Assembly (NCBI GenBank): GCA_002786025.1
Contig: NHNW01000053.1
Location: forward strand, 124,001 to 188,000
Length of the DNA: 64,000 bases
Direction of reading: 5' to 3'
Source: Zasmidium citrigriseum
Lineage: Eukaryota; Ascomycota; Dothideomycetes; Mycosphaerellales; Mycosphaerellaceae
The notes beneath the pieces are model-generated. The model was not told where the DNA came from, did not search any database, and worked only from the letters and a program-made list of their open reading frames with translations. Made by a program: the position numbers and the translations under genes. Shown piece after piece: positions 22,501-32,643 of the stretch; position 1 is the stretch's first letter, and each line of letters begins with the position of its first letter.

Positions 22501-22898
22501 GAGACCACCGACATCAAGGATGAAAGCACAGCTTACCTTGACTTCCTCAGTCAGCAAGCCAGCAAGTTCAATGCTGCCGTTGGTGAGGATGAAGGTGATG
22601 ACGAGCTCGAAGAGGAGAGCCTGCTCGAGACGCCATTGGACTCCATGGAGCCATACGGCTTGTTCAAGGAGACACTATCCAGTAAGTCCATCGTCTTCCT
22701 TGGCATTTACCTAGTACTGACACTCGTCCAGACATGTCTCAACAGCAGCCCCAGTTCTACAACCAGCTCGCCAGCCTTCTCAACTCCGAGGAGCAACAAG
22801 TCATCAAGTCCGCATTGGAGCAAGCGGAAAAGATCCAACAGCAGCAGCAGATTGGCGGCGCTGCCCCTCAAGCAGGTCAGTCCAACGGCGCCAGCTAA
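19555..22898 (+). CDS. Importin-beta family nuclear import receptor (Nmd5/Sxm1, importin-7/8 type)
   Basis: Four exons (19555-19644, 19730-19808, 19871-22681, 22732-22898) give 1048 residues. The N-terminus (RHCIQKTLDANTDVRRQAEGEL) is the importin-beta N-terminal helix pair, and the AVYFKNRV segment is the conserved second-repeat motif of karyopherins. The rest is a HEAT-repeat solenoid. An acidic cluster near residues 905-935 (DDDEEEEDEWEGEDW) matches the acidic loop of the importin-7/8 and yeast Nmd5/Sxm1 group, which imports ribosomal proteins, histones and kinases. The last small exon encodes a Gln-rich C-terminus. Starting at the internal Met at 20122 would delete the Ran-binding N-terminus, so the three-exon 5' end is preferred. 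Confidence 0.9.
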
Positions 22899-23483
22899 GC
22901 ACGTCCGATGCGGCTGGCTATTACTACGACGAGACGAACGGTCCTCGGCGAGGCGGTCTGGTTGCCTCTTGTTCCCTGCCCTTTGCATAGATTGATACCC
23001 CTCAGCCGACATGATTCCCTTTTTACCCAGCACCGGAGGCCTGCTTGAAACCACCCTTTGGCTGGGGAACATGGACTGTCAAATTGCACGAAGAAGAATG
23101 ATGGATGATGGATGAGGAGCGTGTGGTTGGGAACATTGGGGGCGGGTCGATAGGACGATGCGAGCATGAGATAAAGCACGGGCTAGTTGATGAGATACCT
23201 TTATGGGAGGGCCTGATGTTTTAGGGTTGCAATGAGATGAATTCTTCACGTACCTTCCCGCGACAAGATCATTCTTTCCTTTTGTTTCTGGGTCTTGCTC
23301 TTGCCTTGTTGCAGCGAAGGCAAGAACGATGCGAAGAGCCGCGCGATCGTGACATCCATCCAAGCTCTTCTTCGCTTCCTTCCGTCCAAGACAACATGAA
23401 CCCTTGCACATTTGACATCACGCTCGACAACACGCAACGCCTGGCAATACATCGCACACACGCCACGACACCTACAAGCGACA
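22899..23483. other. Intergenic region, nothing recognised
   Basis: Importin 3' flank and presumed promoter of the small basic gene that follows. No other feature is evident. Confidence 0.5.
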
Positions 23484-23871
23484 ATGCCGCACTTACAGGC
23501 CGATCAAGTCCAAAGCGCCAAGCCTGATGTTGATGCTCTCATGAACGAGCTGAACAAGCTGCGCGAGAAGATTCAAGACATGGAGGAGATGCTCCAGCCA
23601 TTGGTTGATGCCAAACGTACTGCCGAGGCGATGGGTATTGGCCTGCCAGCCAGGGTTGATGATTTTGATTTCGGTGTTGACGTTTGTAGATACCGCCGAG
23701 AAGGAGCTTGCGCAGGCTGGGCCGAGAAAGAAGGCAAAGAAATCTACTCACAGACGTTCTAGAGGTATGTTGCTGTTGCAACGATATGGTCGATTCTGAC
23801 GTGTTGCAGGAGGGAAGCGTAGCGCTCGCTGGAAGAGAAAGAAGGCAAAGGAGACGGAGGCATCTGCGTGA
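23484..23871 (+). CDS. Small basic coiled-coil protein, unknown function
   Basis: Three short exons (23484-23634, 23690-23764, 23810-23871) splice in phase to 95 residues. The introns are 55 bp (GTATTG..TAG with a GTTGAC branch) and 45 bp (GTATGT..CAG). The N-terminal half is an amphipathic coiled coil (LMNELNKLREKIQDMEEMLQ). The C-terminal half is strongly basic (PRKKAKKS, RRSRGG, WKRKKAKE), suggesting nucleic-acid or nucleolar localisation. Without splicing, the frame reads 73 codons further into an unrelated C-terminus, so predictors may misplace this gene. I do not recognise a family. The evidence is that both splice junctions restore one basic, low-complexity frame. Confidence 0.6.
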
Positions 23872-25972
23872 GGTGGAGAGGGCTTGGGTTAAGAGGCGGG
23901 TTGTTCGGCCATATCCTCCGTGGAGCTGGTGGGTCGAGTGTGGCTGTGATGGGGTAGAAGGCTGAGCTGTGGTACCTTTTCTGTACTCGTGAATGAAATC
24001 GACACCGTCACGTTCGAGCACCGCTCGTGAAGCAGACAGATTGCAAATGGTTGTGATGCGACCGTGGCTAGACAAAAGAAAATGGTCGCCGGCACTCTGC
24101 GAGCCAAAAGAGAGCAAAGGTGAAGCGAAACCTGAAGTCGACCCCAAAAACAAAAAAGTCACAATCCTACCTGAGATTCGAACCCAGAGCAAAACAACAA
24201 CCCACCCACGAGGGACACCCGAAGTGTATGCGGTGGTTGGGAAGATGAAACTTGCGTTTTGCAGTGACCATGGCGCTTATGGAAGGCGCATCACCTGGCA
24301 GTTTTTATCTAATATCGGACGACGTTGTTTACCGCTACACCATTGCTGGTAATAGACTCGAGGGATTCTTGTCGCCGATTGGAAGCTGAGGGTTTTGAAG
24401 TTCTTATGTAGGTCGTTTGTTGTGCGGGGACTTGGCTGATTGGATAGAGGTGGGCGGGGAGGAAGGAGGTGGGAGGTGGGAGCTGTTCGTGCGCCTTCGT
24501 CGTGGCGCTGGTGTCAGGGTGCCTGTCGCATTCGAGTTCGAGTTCGACTCGATGAGGCTTCCGGGCGACGGCTACACTTGCCCGGATGATGACTGTTGTT
24601 GACGACACTGCCTTGTCTCTTCATTCCCTCACCATGACTAGACGCAGGCGTGTAAATCGTGGCAGCAGCGTCCTGTTGGTGTGCGATCCTCGCCCAACGT
24701 TCAACGCGCAACGTCAATGGTATGAGAGAAGCTGTCGCTGTCGCTGCGACGATGGATCGAATGGGCCAAAAGTGATGTATGATCATGCGCCCGAAATAAG
24801 AACATCAGCCGATGTCAAAAAAATCGTCCTAAGGGTTGACGGTGGCAGACTCACCATTCAAACGTTCCAAAAGCAAGTCTTTCCAAACCGCAAAACTTCG
24901 TCCTCCACGGCGAAGGTTCGAACCGGCACACCAGCGCAAAAAGAGAACCTCCGAAGAGGGAAGACATCTAATGCTTCTAGTGACCATGGACCGTTAGTTC
25001 ATTCCGAGCCAGTGACCGGTGAAGTCGAGAATCATAGCCGGCTCTGGCTCGGAAGCCTTTAGCGCGGTCATCACTAGCATTTTCTGCTCTTTTGGTGATT
25101 GGCTGACTGGAAGTTTCGAAATATAAATGTTGTCTTTGGGCGTTGCCGAGGTGCGGCCGATGGGCGACTTGGAGCTTTTCGCGCTTGATGCTTCGTGCGC
25201 CCGGATGAGCAGATCTGTTCGGGTTCGAGGAGGTTGCGAATGGAGTTTCGATCTTCTAATGAGCTGAACAGGCTCGTATTTCCAGTGTCCTGATCTCGAA
25301 GAGCTTGTGATTTGGGCATTTCGCTCGATGCGTGCGTCCAAGGGGAGCATTCGTGCATATCGCCGGCGCTGGGTTCTTTTCTTCTCGTCACTTCAAACAG
25401 ATTTTATACCCTCCTCATAAGTGAAGTACCACATGCTCTCACTGGAGCACATGAATCGTTTCACATATCGGCTCGCACGTCTTTTGGGAATGGAGGCTTG
25501 CAATGGACAGCTCGAACAGGCTCTTCCACGACCAGCTCTTTAGACCGAATGCATTCCACCTGCCAAGCAGGATCTTCGCCACCGTGACGTTCAAATCGCA
25601 CCTGATGGCCTCCAGCTCGCTCCACGGGGCTGTGCTCCACGATGCATCTTCGGAAGGATCTTCGAGGTCTCCATTCTTTCATCATATGCTCCATATCGAT
25701 CCCTAATTAGAAGTCACAGACAGTCTTGGAGACTGTGCCAAGTCTTCGAAACAAGATACATAAGAGCCGGTTCCTCTCTTCATAGAGACGACTCAAATAC
25801 AACTGTGAAAGAAGAGGTGAAGTCGCGTCTCACCCCAGCCTCCATTTTCCGCAAGACCCACCCGTTATCAGATCGTCGGCGGCGACTCGGCCGGATCTCC
25901 GACTAAACTTTCCTCGACCCGACGTTCGATGATTGGCGCGCACTGCTGCAAGCTCACGAAACATCTCACACC
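23872..25972. other. 2.1-kb gene-poor stretch
   Basis: The largest gap in the window. It contains two isolated Pol III B-box-like motifs (24171-24187 and about 24914-24926), AC- and A-rich tracts, and several short frames without splice support. One ATG-initiated minus frame (25694-25461, 77 codons, charged) is possible but has no family resemblance. I annotate no gene here. Confidence 0.5.
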
Positions 25973-27242
25973 ATGGCCAACGTCGTCCTCGACAGTGTCA
26001 ACCAAGTGACGAACGAGGAGATCAATCGCAAAGTGCAGGCCAAGATGGACAAGCTCAACAGCGACTGGACGAACCTCCCGAAAGAGCACAACTTGCTCAA
26101 GTTCTCTGCCTCGCTGAAGGACATCCTCGAGAAGACTGGATACAATGAGATGTACGGTGTGGAGCTTGTCGCTCCCACGGAGGAAGGGTAAAGCTACCAT
26201 CAACAATACTTCGAGAAGAAGCTAATATGTTTGAAGCTCCGCAGCACCGCATACGACCCTCATCATCCTCCAGAAGTTCCTTCGAGCCAATGTCGACAAT
26301 CTCGAGCAGGCGAAAGAGCAGCTGACGGCTGCCTTGAAATGGCGGAAAGAGTATCAGCCGCTCAAGGTGAAGGATGAGGTCTTCGACCAGGACAAGTTTG
26401 GTGCTCTCGGATACGTGACGAAGGTCAAGGGCGCAAGTGAAACCAAGAATGAGGAGGATGTCGTTTCGTGGAACATCTATGGCGCGGCAGCGAAAGATGT
26501 GAAGAAGACGTTTGGTGATACCGATGCGTAAGTGCGGGCAAAGTCTTACATTTGGGGCAAAGGGCTGACATGTTGTTCCAGCTTCGTCCGATGGCGAGTC
26601 GCTCTCCAGGAGGTCGCAATCGCAGAACTCAAGCTCAATGAAGCGACCGAGACCATCCCCGACTACGGCAAAGGCCCCGACCCATACAAGGCGATCAACG
26701 TCCACGACTACCTCTCCGTATCCTTCTTCCGGCGGCCACAGGAAATCAAGGACTCCTCATCCAAGATCATCGACATGTTCCAAAAGTACTACCCGGAGAC
26801 CGTCAGCTACAAGTACTTCGTCAATGTGCCGTTGGTCATGCAGTGGATGATGGGTGCCATGAAGGCACTCATGTCGAAGGATAGCATCCAGACCATGACC
26901 TGGATGACCTATGGATCCGAGTTGCACAAGTACCTGGGCAATGAGGTGCCGAAGGAGTACGGTGGCAGCGGTCCAGCATTGGCTGAGGTGGCACTCACGC
27001 CAAAGTACGGCGGTGAGGCGGCGGCTGCTTCTGTCGAGACAAAGAAGGAGAATGAGGTACCAGCACCTGTCGCTGAGCCGGTTGCTGCTACTACTCAACC
27101 GGTGGCTGCTGAGCCTGCGAAGGTCGAAGAGCCCAAGGCCGCCGAGTCTGCTGCCGTCGTAGAGCCTGCCACGACGGCAGAGCCTCCCGCTACCACCGCA
27201 GAGGTGACTGGCATGCCTGCAGCCAAGGCTGACGTGGCGTGA
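25973..27242 (+). CDS. Sfh5-like Sec14/CRAL-TRIO phosphatidylinositol transfer protein
   Basis: Three exons (25973-26187, 26237-26527, 26582-27242) give 388 residues. The order is a helical CRAL-TRIO N-terminal region (LIILQKFLRANVDNLEQAKEQL, ALKWRKEYQP) and a lipid-binding lobe with the IPDYGKGPDPYKAINVHDYL and YYPETVSYKYFVNVP segments; in Sec14 proteins the latter region holds the gate. The sequence order and the WRVALQE start of exon 3 match Sfh5, a PI-transfer protein at the ER/plasma-membrane interface; some fungal Sfh5 proteins bind haem. The last 80 or so residues are an Ala/Pro/Glu/Val low-complexity tail, longer than in yeast. Intron 1 acceptor TTTGAAG with GCTAAT branch was chosen because it alone keeps the FLRAN frame. 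Confidence 0.87.
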
Positions 27243-27360
27243 GAGCCATGCTCTTGACTGTCGTTTGTTTTCCGCTCTATACCCTATGTTTAGACTGTTT
27301 CAAGCCTTCAGTACAGCATAATACAGGCGCTTCTTGCGCAGGTTAGACCGCTCTCGCTCG

Positions 27361-28341
27361 TCAAAGATGCACCACCTGAGCTCGGTTTCCAATGCGGCCG
27401 GTGTTGCAGTAGACCATCGCAGCGTTGACCATCCTCGTGGTTGGCACGTCTTGGTCGTAGACATAATCTCGAACAAGATCGAGAAAGCCACTGACACACA
27501 GCGCTCCCAGGTGATAGAGTCGAACAGGTCCACTGATAATCCCTTCAGGAGCACCAGACTGCGCCGCCTTCTCAAAATGCCACTCACTCTCATCCCACCT
27601 CACAACCTCCTGCCCACCCCTCAACAGCCCCAGAACATCACTCTTCCCAGCATGAATGTGCCCAAAAACATGCAACAAAGGCTTGACCCTCCTCACCTCC
27701 TCCAACAATAACTCATCGCCCATCGCCTTCACGCCAGGTAAGTCAAGATGATACCTCGGCGGCGAATGCGTCACCACAATATCAGCATCATCGGGAATCT
27801 TCCCACTCCATACATCAGTCCCACGATGATATTGAAACGCATGCTCCGGACCCAACTTGTCGGGCGTATGCGGCATCCCGAAGATTTTGATCTTGCCACC
27901 GTTCATCGACGTTCGGTTTGGGAAGTCCAGCGTCACGGAAGTGCCTTGGAGATAATGGATCCCTTTCCAATCAACCTTCCCATCGGCGTCCTTCGAACTC
28001 AATGTCTTACGTGCTTCGGGATCCAGCCAAGTATCATGATTTCCGGCGATGACGATTTTGTGCTGGTGAGGTAAGGAGCTGAGCCAGTCGATTTGGGCTT
28101 GGATTTCGGAGGGTGTTCCGGCGTTTGTGAGGTCGCCGGCGTGGATTAGGATGTCGCCGTAGGGGAGGGGATCTGCGGGGGTAAGGCAGTGGGTATCCGA
28201 GATACAGATCACCGTGATGTTTCGTCGCTTGTGGCGGTCTGAATGGAGGACGCCTATGAGGAAGTGGATTAGGCGGGCGAGGAGTTTTATGGGGTTGAGG
28301 AGTTGGTGCCATATTGACGGTATGTCGTACGCAGACGGCAT
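27361..28341 (-). CDS. Calcineurin-like metallophosphoesterase (MPPED-type)
   Basis: A single exon of 326 residues starting MPSAYDIP; the open frame extends 27 codons upstream but only from a GTG. Metal-binding motifs of the calcineurin-like phosphoesterase fold occur in the correct order: ISDTHC, DILIHAGDLTN, IAGNHD, VVTHSPP and VFGHIHAG. These coordinate the two catalytic metals. Spacing and size match the MPPED1/2-like group, broad phosphodiesterases of uncertain substrate. A hydrophobic segment near the N-terminus (LLNPIKLLARLIHFLIGVL) could anchor it in a membrane. The coding strand changes from C-rich in the 5' half to G-rich in the 3' half. Confidence 0.85.
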   Translation of the reverse strand: MPSAYDIPSIWHQLLNPIKLLARLIHFLIGVLHSDRHKRRNITVICISDTHCLTPADPLPYGDILIHAGDLTNAGTPSEIQAQIDWLSSLPHQHKIVIAGNHDTWLDPEARKTLSSKDADGKVDWKGIHYLQGTSVTLDFPNRTSMNGGKIKIFGMPHTPDKLGPEHAFQYHRGTDVWSGKIPDDADIVVTHSPPRYHLDLPGVKAMGDELLLEEVRRVKPLLHVFGHIHAGKSDVLGLLRGGQEVVRWDESEWHFEKAAQSGAPEGIISGPVRLYHLGALCVSGFLDLVRDYVYDQDVPTTRMVNAAMVYCNTGRIGNRAQVVHL

Positions 28342-29314
28342 TGTGAGGGAGTCTGCTTGATGTTCAGATCGTTGATGAGATGACGCTCGATAATCGTTGG
28401 AAGTGAAGTCAAGCCCGGCCACGTGGGCTTCCTTCCAGACATGCTCACGGCAGGACCACCATCGTTATTCATCAATCGACACTATGGATTTCTTCAGCAG
28501 TCCTCTGGAACATTACCTCAAATTCAAGCCTAATCTGTGAAACGTCAAGTGGTCGAGCAAAAGGCGAGTTGAACAAAGTCCAAGCTTTGATTATCTCACC
28601 CATCAATATTTAGCGAGGGCTTAACTTAGCCAAAGCTTCCTTCCGGGGTACGACAACGACGCGTCCTTCGCACTTCATTGATCACCCATCTCAATCCTGC
28701 CCATTCCCGTCTAGTAAGGGCTTTTCGCATGCACAGCAAACCAGTCTTTGCTCGTGACGCCGACATGGCTGAATCTCGTCTCGATGACAGCGACCACGCG
28801 GAGACAACCTGGAAGACACGACCTTTGACGCGTCCAAATTCCCGAGAAGAGCATGGAAAAGCAATGGATTTCTAGGTGATACATGGCTTCGCATTGCCTC
28901 CTCTTTGGGGAAGCAGCTTCAGCCTCAGCGAGAGGTCAAGGAGGCGGGTCCAGCCGCCAGGTGCTATGCAGGATGAGGTTGACTGTGCAAGACTCACAGG
29001 CTCGACAGGGCAATATGCATCTGTGACTGGCCTACGTGTACCGACGACCTGCGGAACTACTCCTGGGAACCATGTCAGTGTGGGAAAAGAATGCCATCCA
29101 CGGAGCTGGACATTCACTCAGGTCTTCGTTCTCGGAAATGCAGAGCTCTGATTGGCGGAGCTGTAGGAAAGGTGGGTACCTCAACGTGCGGTACCACGCC
29201 GTGGACATCTTCAGGCAGAGGCCGGTGCCAGAGGATTGTTGATACGTATCTTTCGTTCTCCTACAATGTATCACTTTGCTGCAAGGAACGCTCTCCTGTT
29301 TCATTCCAGTCATC
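28342..29314. other. Divergent intergenic region, phosphoesterase and SET gene
   Basis: Head-to-head promoters lie here. An upstream ORF starts at 29266 and overlaps the SET-gene start (see findings). No separate gene is supported. Confidence 0.5.
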
Positions 29315-31270
29315 ATGGCTTCTCCTACGATTTACATGACCCAGGAACAGGACGATCAACTACGATCGAATATCAAGCAACGACGACAACGATGCGAAGA
29401 AGTACAAGATCAGCCAAGAGAACCCAAAGATATCAAAGGGCTCCTCGCTCAAGCGACTTCGGCCTCTTTGCTTGCGGACATGGCTGAAGCGACAGGGAAC
29501 CAGACTGGCGAGTCTGAAAGCTTGCCCGTACTGGAAGTCGGCTGTACCAGCCTACCATCTACTGCGTTATCGAGGGATCTCACACCCCTACGTCTCGCAG
29601 ATCTTCGACTAAACGTTCACCATCACGGCCGCGTGCTCGCTCTTCACCGAATTGGCCCGGTCGTTCCGCGGAAACCTGGATCGTGGACGGTCGTTCAAGA
29701 TATCGATAAACCTACGGATGCAGAACGACTCGAGATCGTGCTACATGATCAACAGCATGGAGAACCCTTCCTCGAGTCGGCAAAAGAATTCACGATCAAG
29801 GAGCCATTCTTTACATTGAGCGAAAGCGGCGAGCCCACGATTCGTGTCGACCATCCTTCCGATATATCAGTGTCGTCAAACGGGGTGCTGGAAGCGGACA
29901 AGCATCGTGAGCGCAGACATGAATCGCTCGAGAAGTTCAAGACCAATGGCAACACGGCTCTTCGACAAGGTGACCTTGTCAGAGCGTACGATTCCTACAC
30001 GGGTGGTCTCGGCCTCAACATGAAGTGCCAAGTCCTAAATGACATCTTCCGGAATAGATCACATGTCAATCTCTCGATGGGCCGCTTTGATGAGGCCATT
30101 TCAGATGCCCTGTCGTCTTTGACATTCGAGATCGACGACAAGTCCAAAGTGCTTGATGCCAAAGCATACTTCCGTGCTGGGTGTGCCGCCTACCGACTGC
30201 AGGACTGGAACAAGGCTAAAATCTTCTTCACTAAGCAGCAAGAGTTGACACCTGAAGATCGAGATGCCAAGCTCTACATGCGGAGGACAAGCAGTCGCCT
30301 CTGTGAGCAAGACGCAGCTAGCTACAAGTTCACCAACATGAAGGCTAACCTATCACGCCATCGACCACGTGTTGACGCAGCGACATACCTCGGGAAGACG
30401 GAGGTCAAGAAGACTTGTGGGCACGGAAGAGGTCTTTTCGCAACCAATGACATAGATCAGGGCGAGATCGTCATTTGCGAGAAGGCATTTTGCATCGTCT
30501 GGACCCATGAAAACGATGCTTGGACGACCATGACTCTAGACGTGCGCGACGACCGTGTGAGAGCCTTTCCGGCTGGTCTGGCACAAGCGCTGGTTCGCAA
30601 ACTCCGGAACAATCCCTCCCAGGTGGCCAAGGTCCAGGAGTTATATAGTGACCACAAGGGAATTGGGAAGGATTTGGTCATGGGTGAGAACGGGCCGGTC
30701 ATCGACACTCTCCAGATCCACGACACCATCTGCCGCAATGCTTTCAGCCCTGGTCCCCAGTTCGGCGAGGAAGATGCGAGAAAGGGAAGTGCTGGCCTTT
30801 GGATCCGGGCCTCGTACATGAACCATTCGTGCATACCCAACACGGAGCGAGAGTTCATTGGCGATCTCATGGTGGTCCGAGCTACGAAAGACATCAAAGC
30901 TGGAGACGAGATCACTCATATCTATGCCGACCCTAGAGATGTGGACGTACGAGCCGAGACATTGATGAGGACTTGGGGCTTCGAGTGCTTTTGTGACCGA
31001 TGTGTTGCTGAGAGACAAGATGGACCAACACTGCGGAAGCAACGTCAAGATCTGGAGGATAGAGCGAATGCATTCGTGCAAAGTGGAAGTCCGGTCAATG
31101 CAAGCAGGCTACTCATCCTTAAAGCTGAGGGCTTGGCCAAGGCCATCGAAGGAACTTATGATGAGAAGAGATATGAAGGACTTCCCCGGCCAGCCCTGGC
31201 GAACATCGAGAAGTGGCTTGCCGCTGCCCGCCCAACGAGCAAGAAGCAGAACTCCAGGCTATCGCAGTGA
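29315..31270 (+). CDS. TPR-SET domain protein (SMYD-like methyltransferase candidate)
   Basis: A single exon of 651 residues starting MASPTIYMTQEQ. The N-terminal 200 residues are helical and charged. TPR-type repeats follow (KTNGNTALRQGDLVRAYDSYT, NRSHVNLSMGRFDEAI, FRAGCAAYRLQDWNKAK). A split SET domain starts at GHGRGLFATNDI and contains the core NHSCIPN motif, the GDEITHIY catalytic-Tyr motif and a post-SET cysteine group FECFCDRC. This architecture is common in fungi and related to SMYD/SET-TPR lysine methyltransferases; the target is unknown. The frame can be read from a TTG 39 bp upstream, but the ATG at 29315 is preferred. The tail after the post-SET region is short. Confidence 0.85.
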   Translation: MASPTIYMTQEQDDQLRSNIKQRRQRCEEVQDQPREPKDIKGLLAQATSASLLADMAEATGNQTGESESLPVLEVGCTSLPSTALSRDLTPLRLADLRLNVHHHGRVLALHRIGPVVPRKPGSWTVVQDIDKPTDAERLEIVLHDQQHGEPFLESAKEFTIKEPFFTLSESGEPTIRVDHPSDISVSSNGVLEADKHRERRHESLEKFKTNGNTALRQGDLVRAYDSYTGGLGLNMKCQVLNDIFRNRSHVNLSMGRFDEAISDALSSLTFEIDDKSKVLDAKAYFRAGCAAYRLQDWNKAKIFFTKQQELTPEDRDAKLYMRRTSSRLCEQDAASYKFTNMKANLSRHRPRVDAATYLGKTEVKKTCGHGRGLFATNDIDQGEIVICEKAFCIVWTHENDAWTTMTLDVRDDRVRAFPAGLAQALVRKLRNNPSQVAKVQELYSDHKGIGKDLVMGENGPVIDTLQIHDTICRNAFSPGPQFGEEDARKGSAGLWIRASYMNHSCIPNTEREFIGDLMVVRATKDIKAGDEITHIYADPRDVDVRAETLMRTWGFECFCDRCVAERQDGPTLRKQRQDLEDRANAFVQSGSPVNASRLLILKAEGLAKAIEGTYDEKRYEGLPRPALANIEKWLAAARPTSKKQNSRLSQ

Positions 31271-31591
31271 GGCCCCGGAGCCGTACCACTGCCCCCGACA
31301 ATTTCACCCTCTTCCAACATCCAACCTTTGCCGCATCAACAAAACATTGTGTAAAGAACCACTTCGGGTAGTGAGCCTCTTCCGGTTTCTCGGACGTGCA
31401 CGAAGCGTCCTGCAGCCGAACTGAGCATCGAAGCTATCGACTTCCTTGCATAGCCGCACACATGTAGAGTCACCCAGATCCGACAACCAGGATTCTTGAC
31501 TCACCTCTGACCTTCACCAAGCATAAAAGAGGTCCTCCAATGCAGCGAAATAATACATGCAAGCAAAGCAACTACTTGCCCTCATCTTACC
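31271..31591. promoter_or_regulatory. Intergenic region with TATA-like element
   Basis: CATAAAAG (31522-31529) lies 63-70 bp before the methyltransferase ATG and is a plausible TATA box. The rest is 3' flank of the SET gene. Confidence 0.45.
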
Positions 31592-32548
31592 ATGTCCACC
31601 AAGGAGTCCACATTCACCTCCTTCACGCCCGAACAAGCCGCCGCGTACGCAGCGAGCCGTGGTTGCGGATATCCACAAGTCCTATACGATCGTATTCTCG
31701 CCTACCATACCGGCAAACGAGATGCGGTTCTTGATGTCGGAACGGGCCCCGGGACGGTGGTTTTCGATCTTCTTCCACACTTCGCCAGAGGATTTGGCTG
31801 TGATGCTGGAGCGGAGATGATCGCCCAGGCTGAGAAAGATGTCAGTCGTTTGAACGTGGAGGATCGAGTCAAGTTTGCCGTTTGCAAGGCTGAGGAGTGT
31901 GATAATGCGTTTCCGGGCGAGAAAGTCGATACAGTGACTGTGGCTATGGTACAAGAATCCTCTCGCGTCGAAATATTATCAAGAGACCTCTGACAAGTAT
32001 AGGCCGCCCACTGGTTCGACCTCCCTATCTTCTATACCTCAGTCGCCAAAACCCTCAAACCAGGCGGCACGCTCGCCATGTGGACCTGTAGTTCCCTTTA
32101 CATCCACCCTTCCGTGCCCAATCACGAAGATATTCAAAAGATCTTGTCCAATCTTGAGGACGGGATGCTCGGTCCATACGCACTTCCAGGGAACCTCCTC
32201 TCCCAGAAAGGCTACGAAGACATCTCTCTTCCCTGGGACAACGTCGCTACCGAGTCCCTCTTCGAGAAGGACTCTTTTGAACGGATCCACTGGGATCGTG
32301 ATGGGGTCCCTTCTTCCTCGGACGGAAAGTTTGTGCTTGGACAGAATGAGATGAGCGTGGAGGGTTTTGTGAGGATGTTGGGGAGTACGGGGATGGTGAT
32401 AAGATGGCGAGAGGCGAATGCTGAGAAGGCACATACGGAGGAGGATCCGGTTGTGATTACGGCGGGGAGGTTGAGGGAGGCGCTTGGGGAGACGGAGACG
32501 TTTGCGTGTAGTCCTAGTTTGGCGGTTGTTTTGATGAGGAGGGCGTGA
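31592..32548 (+). CDS. Class I SAM-dependent methyltransferase (trans-aconitate-methyltransferase-like)
   Basis: Two exons (31592-31948 and 32003-32548) give 300 residues. Motif I, the SAM-binding loop, is VLDVGTGPGT, followed by the acidic post-I position in CDAGAEMI and a motif III-like region after the intron (KTLKPGGTLAMW). The AAHWFDLP segment at the exon junction is characteristic of fungal methyltransferase_11/TMT1-like proteins, which methylate small carboxylic acids such as trans-aconitate. The substrate here is unproven. No signal peptide is seen, so it is likely cytosolic. The coding strand shifts from C-rich to G-rich near 32330. Confidence 0.85.
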
Positions 32549-32643
32549 CTGGTGACAGTTCGTTCGTTCATTTAGTGGCGTTTGGATGATACAGCGTCTA
32601 ATAGATATATTCAGCGACATAGCAAACAAAGCAAACCCTACCC

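Noticed and set aside
24150..24195. Complete tRNA gene
   Set aside because: Only a T-arm-like hairpin is present. No matching 5' acceptor strand, D arm or anticodon arm exists upstream on either strand.
25461..25694. 77-codon minus-strand frame with charged composition
   Set aside because: It has an ATG but no domain, splice partner or promoter evidence, so it stays unannotated.
28342..28422. 27-residue N-terminal extension of the phosphoesterase
   Set aside because: It begins at GTG; the ATG at 28341 is preferred.
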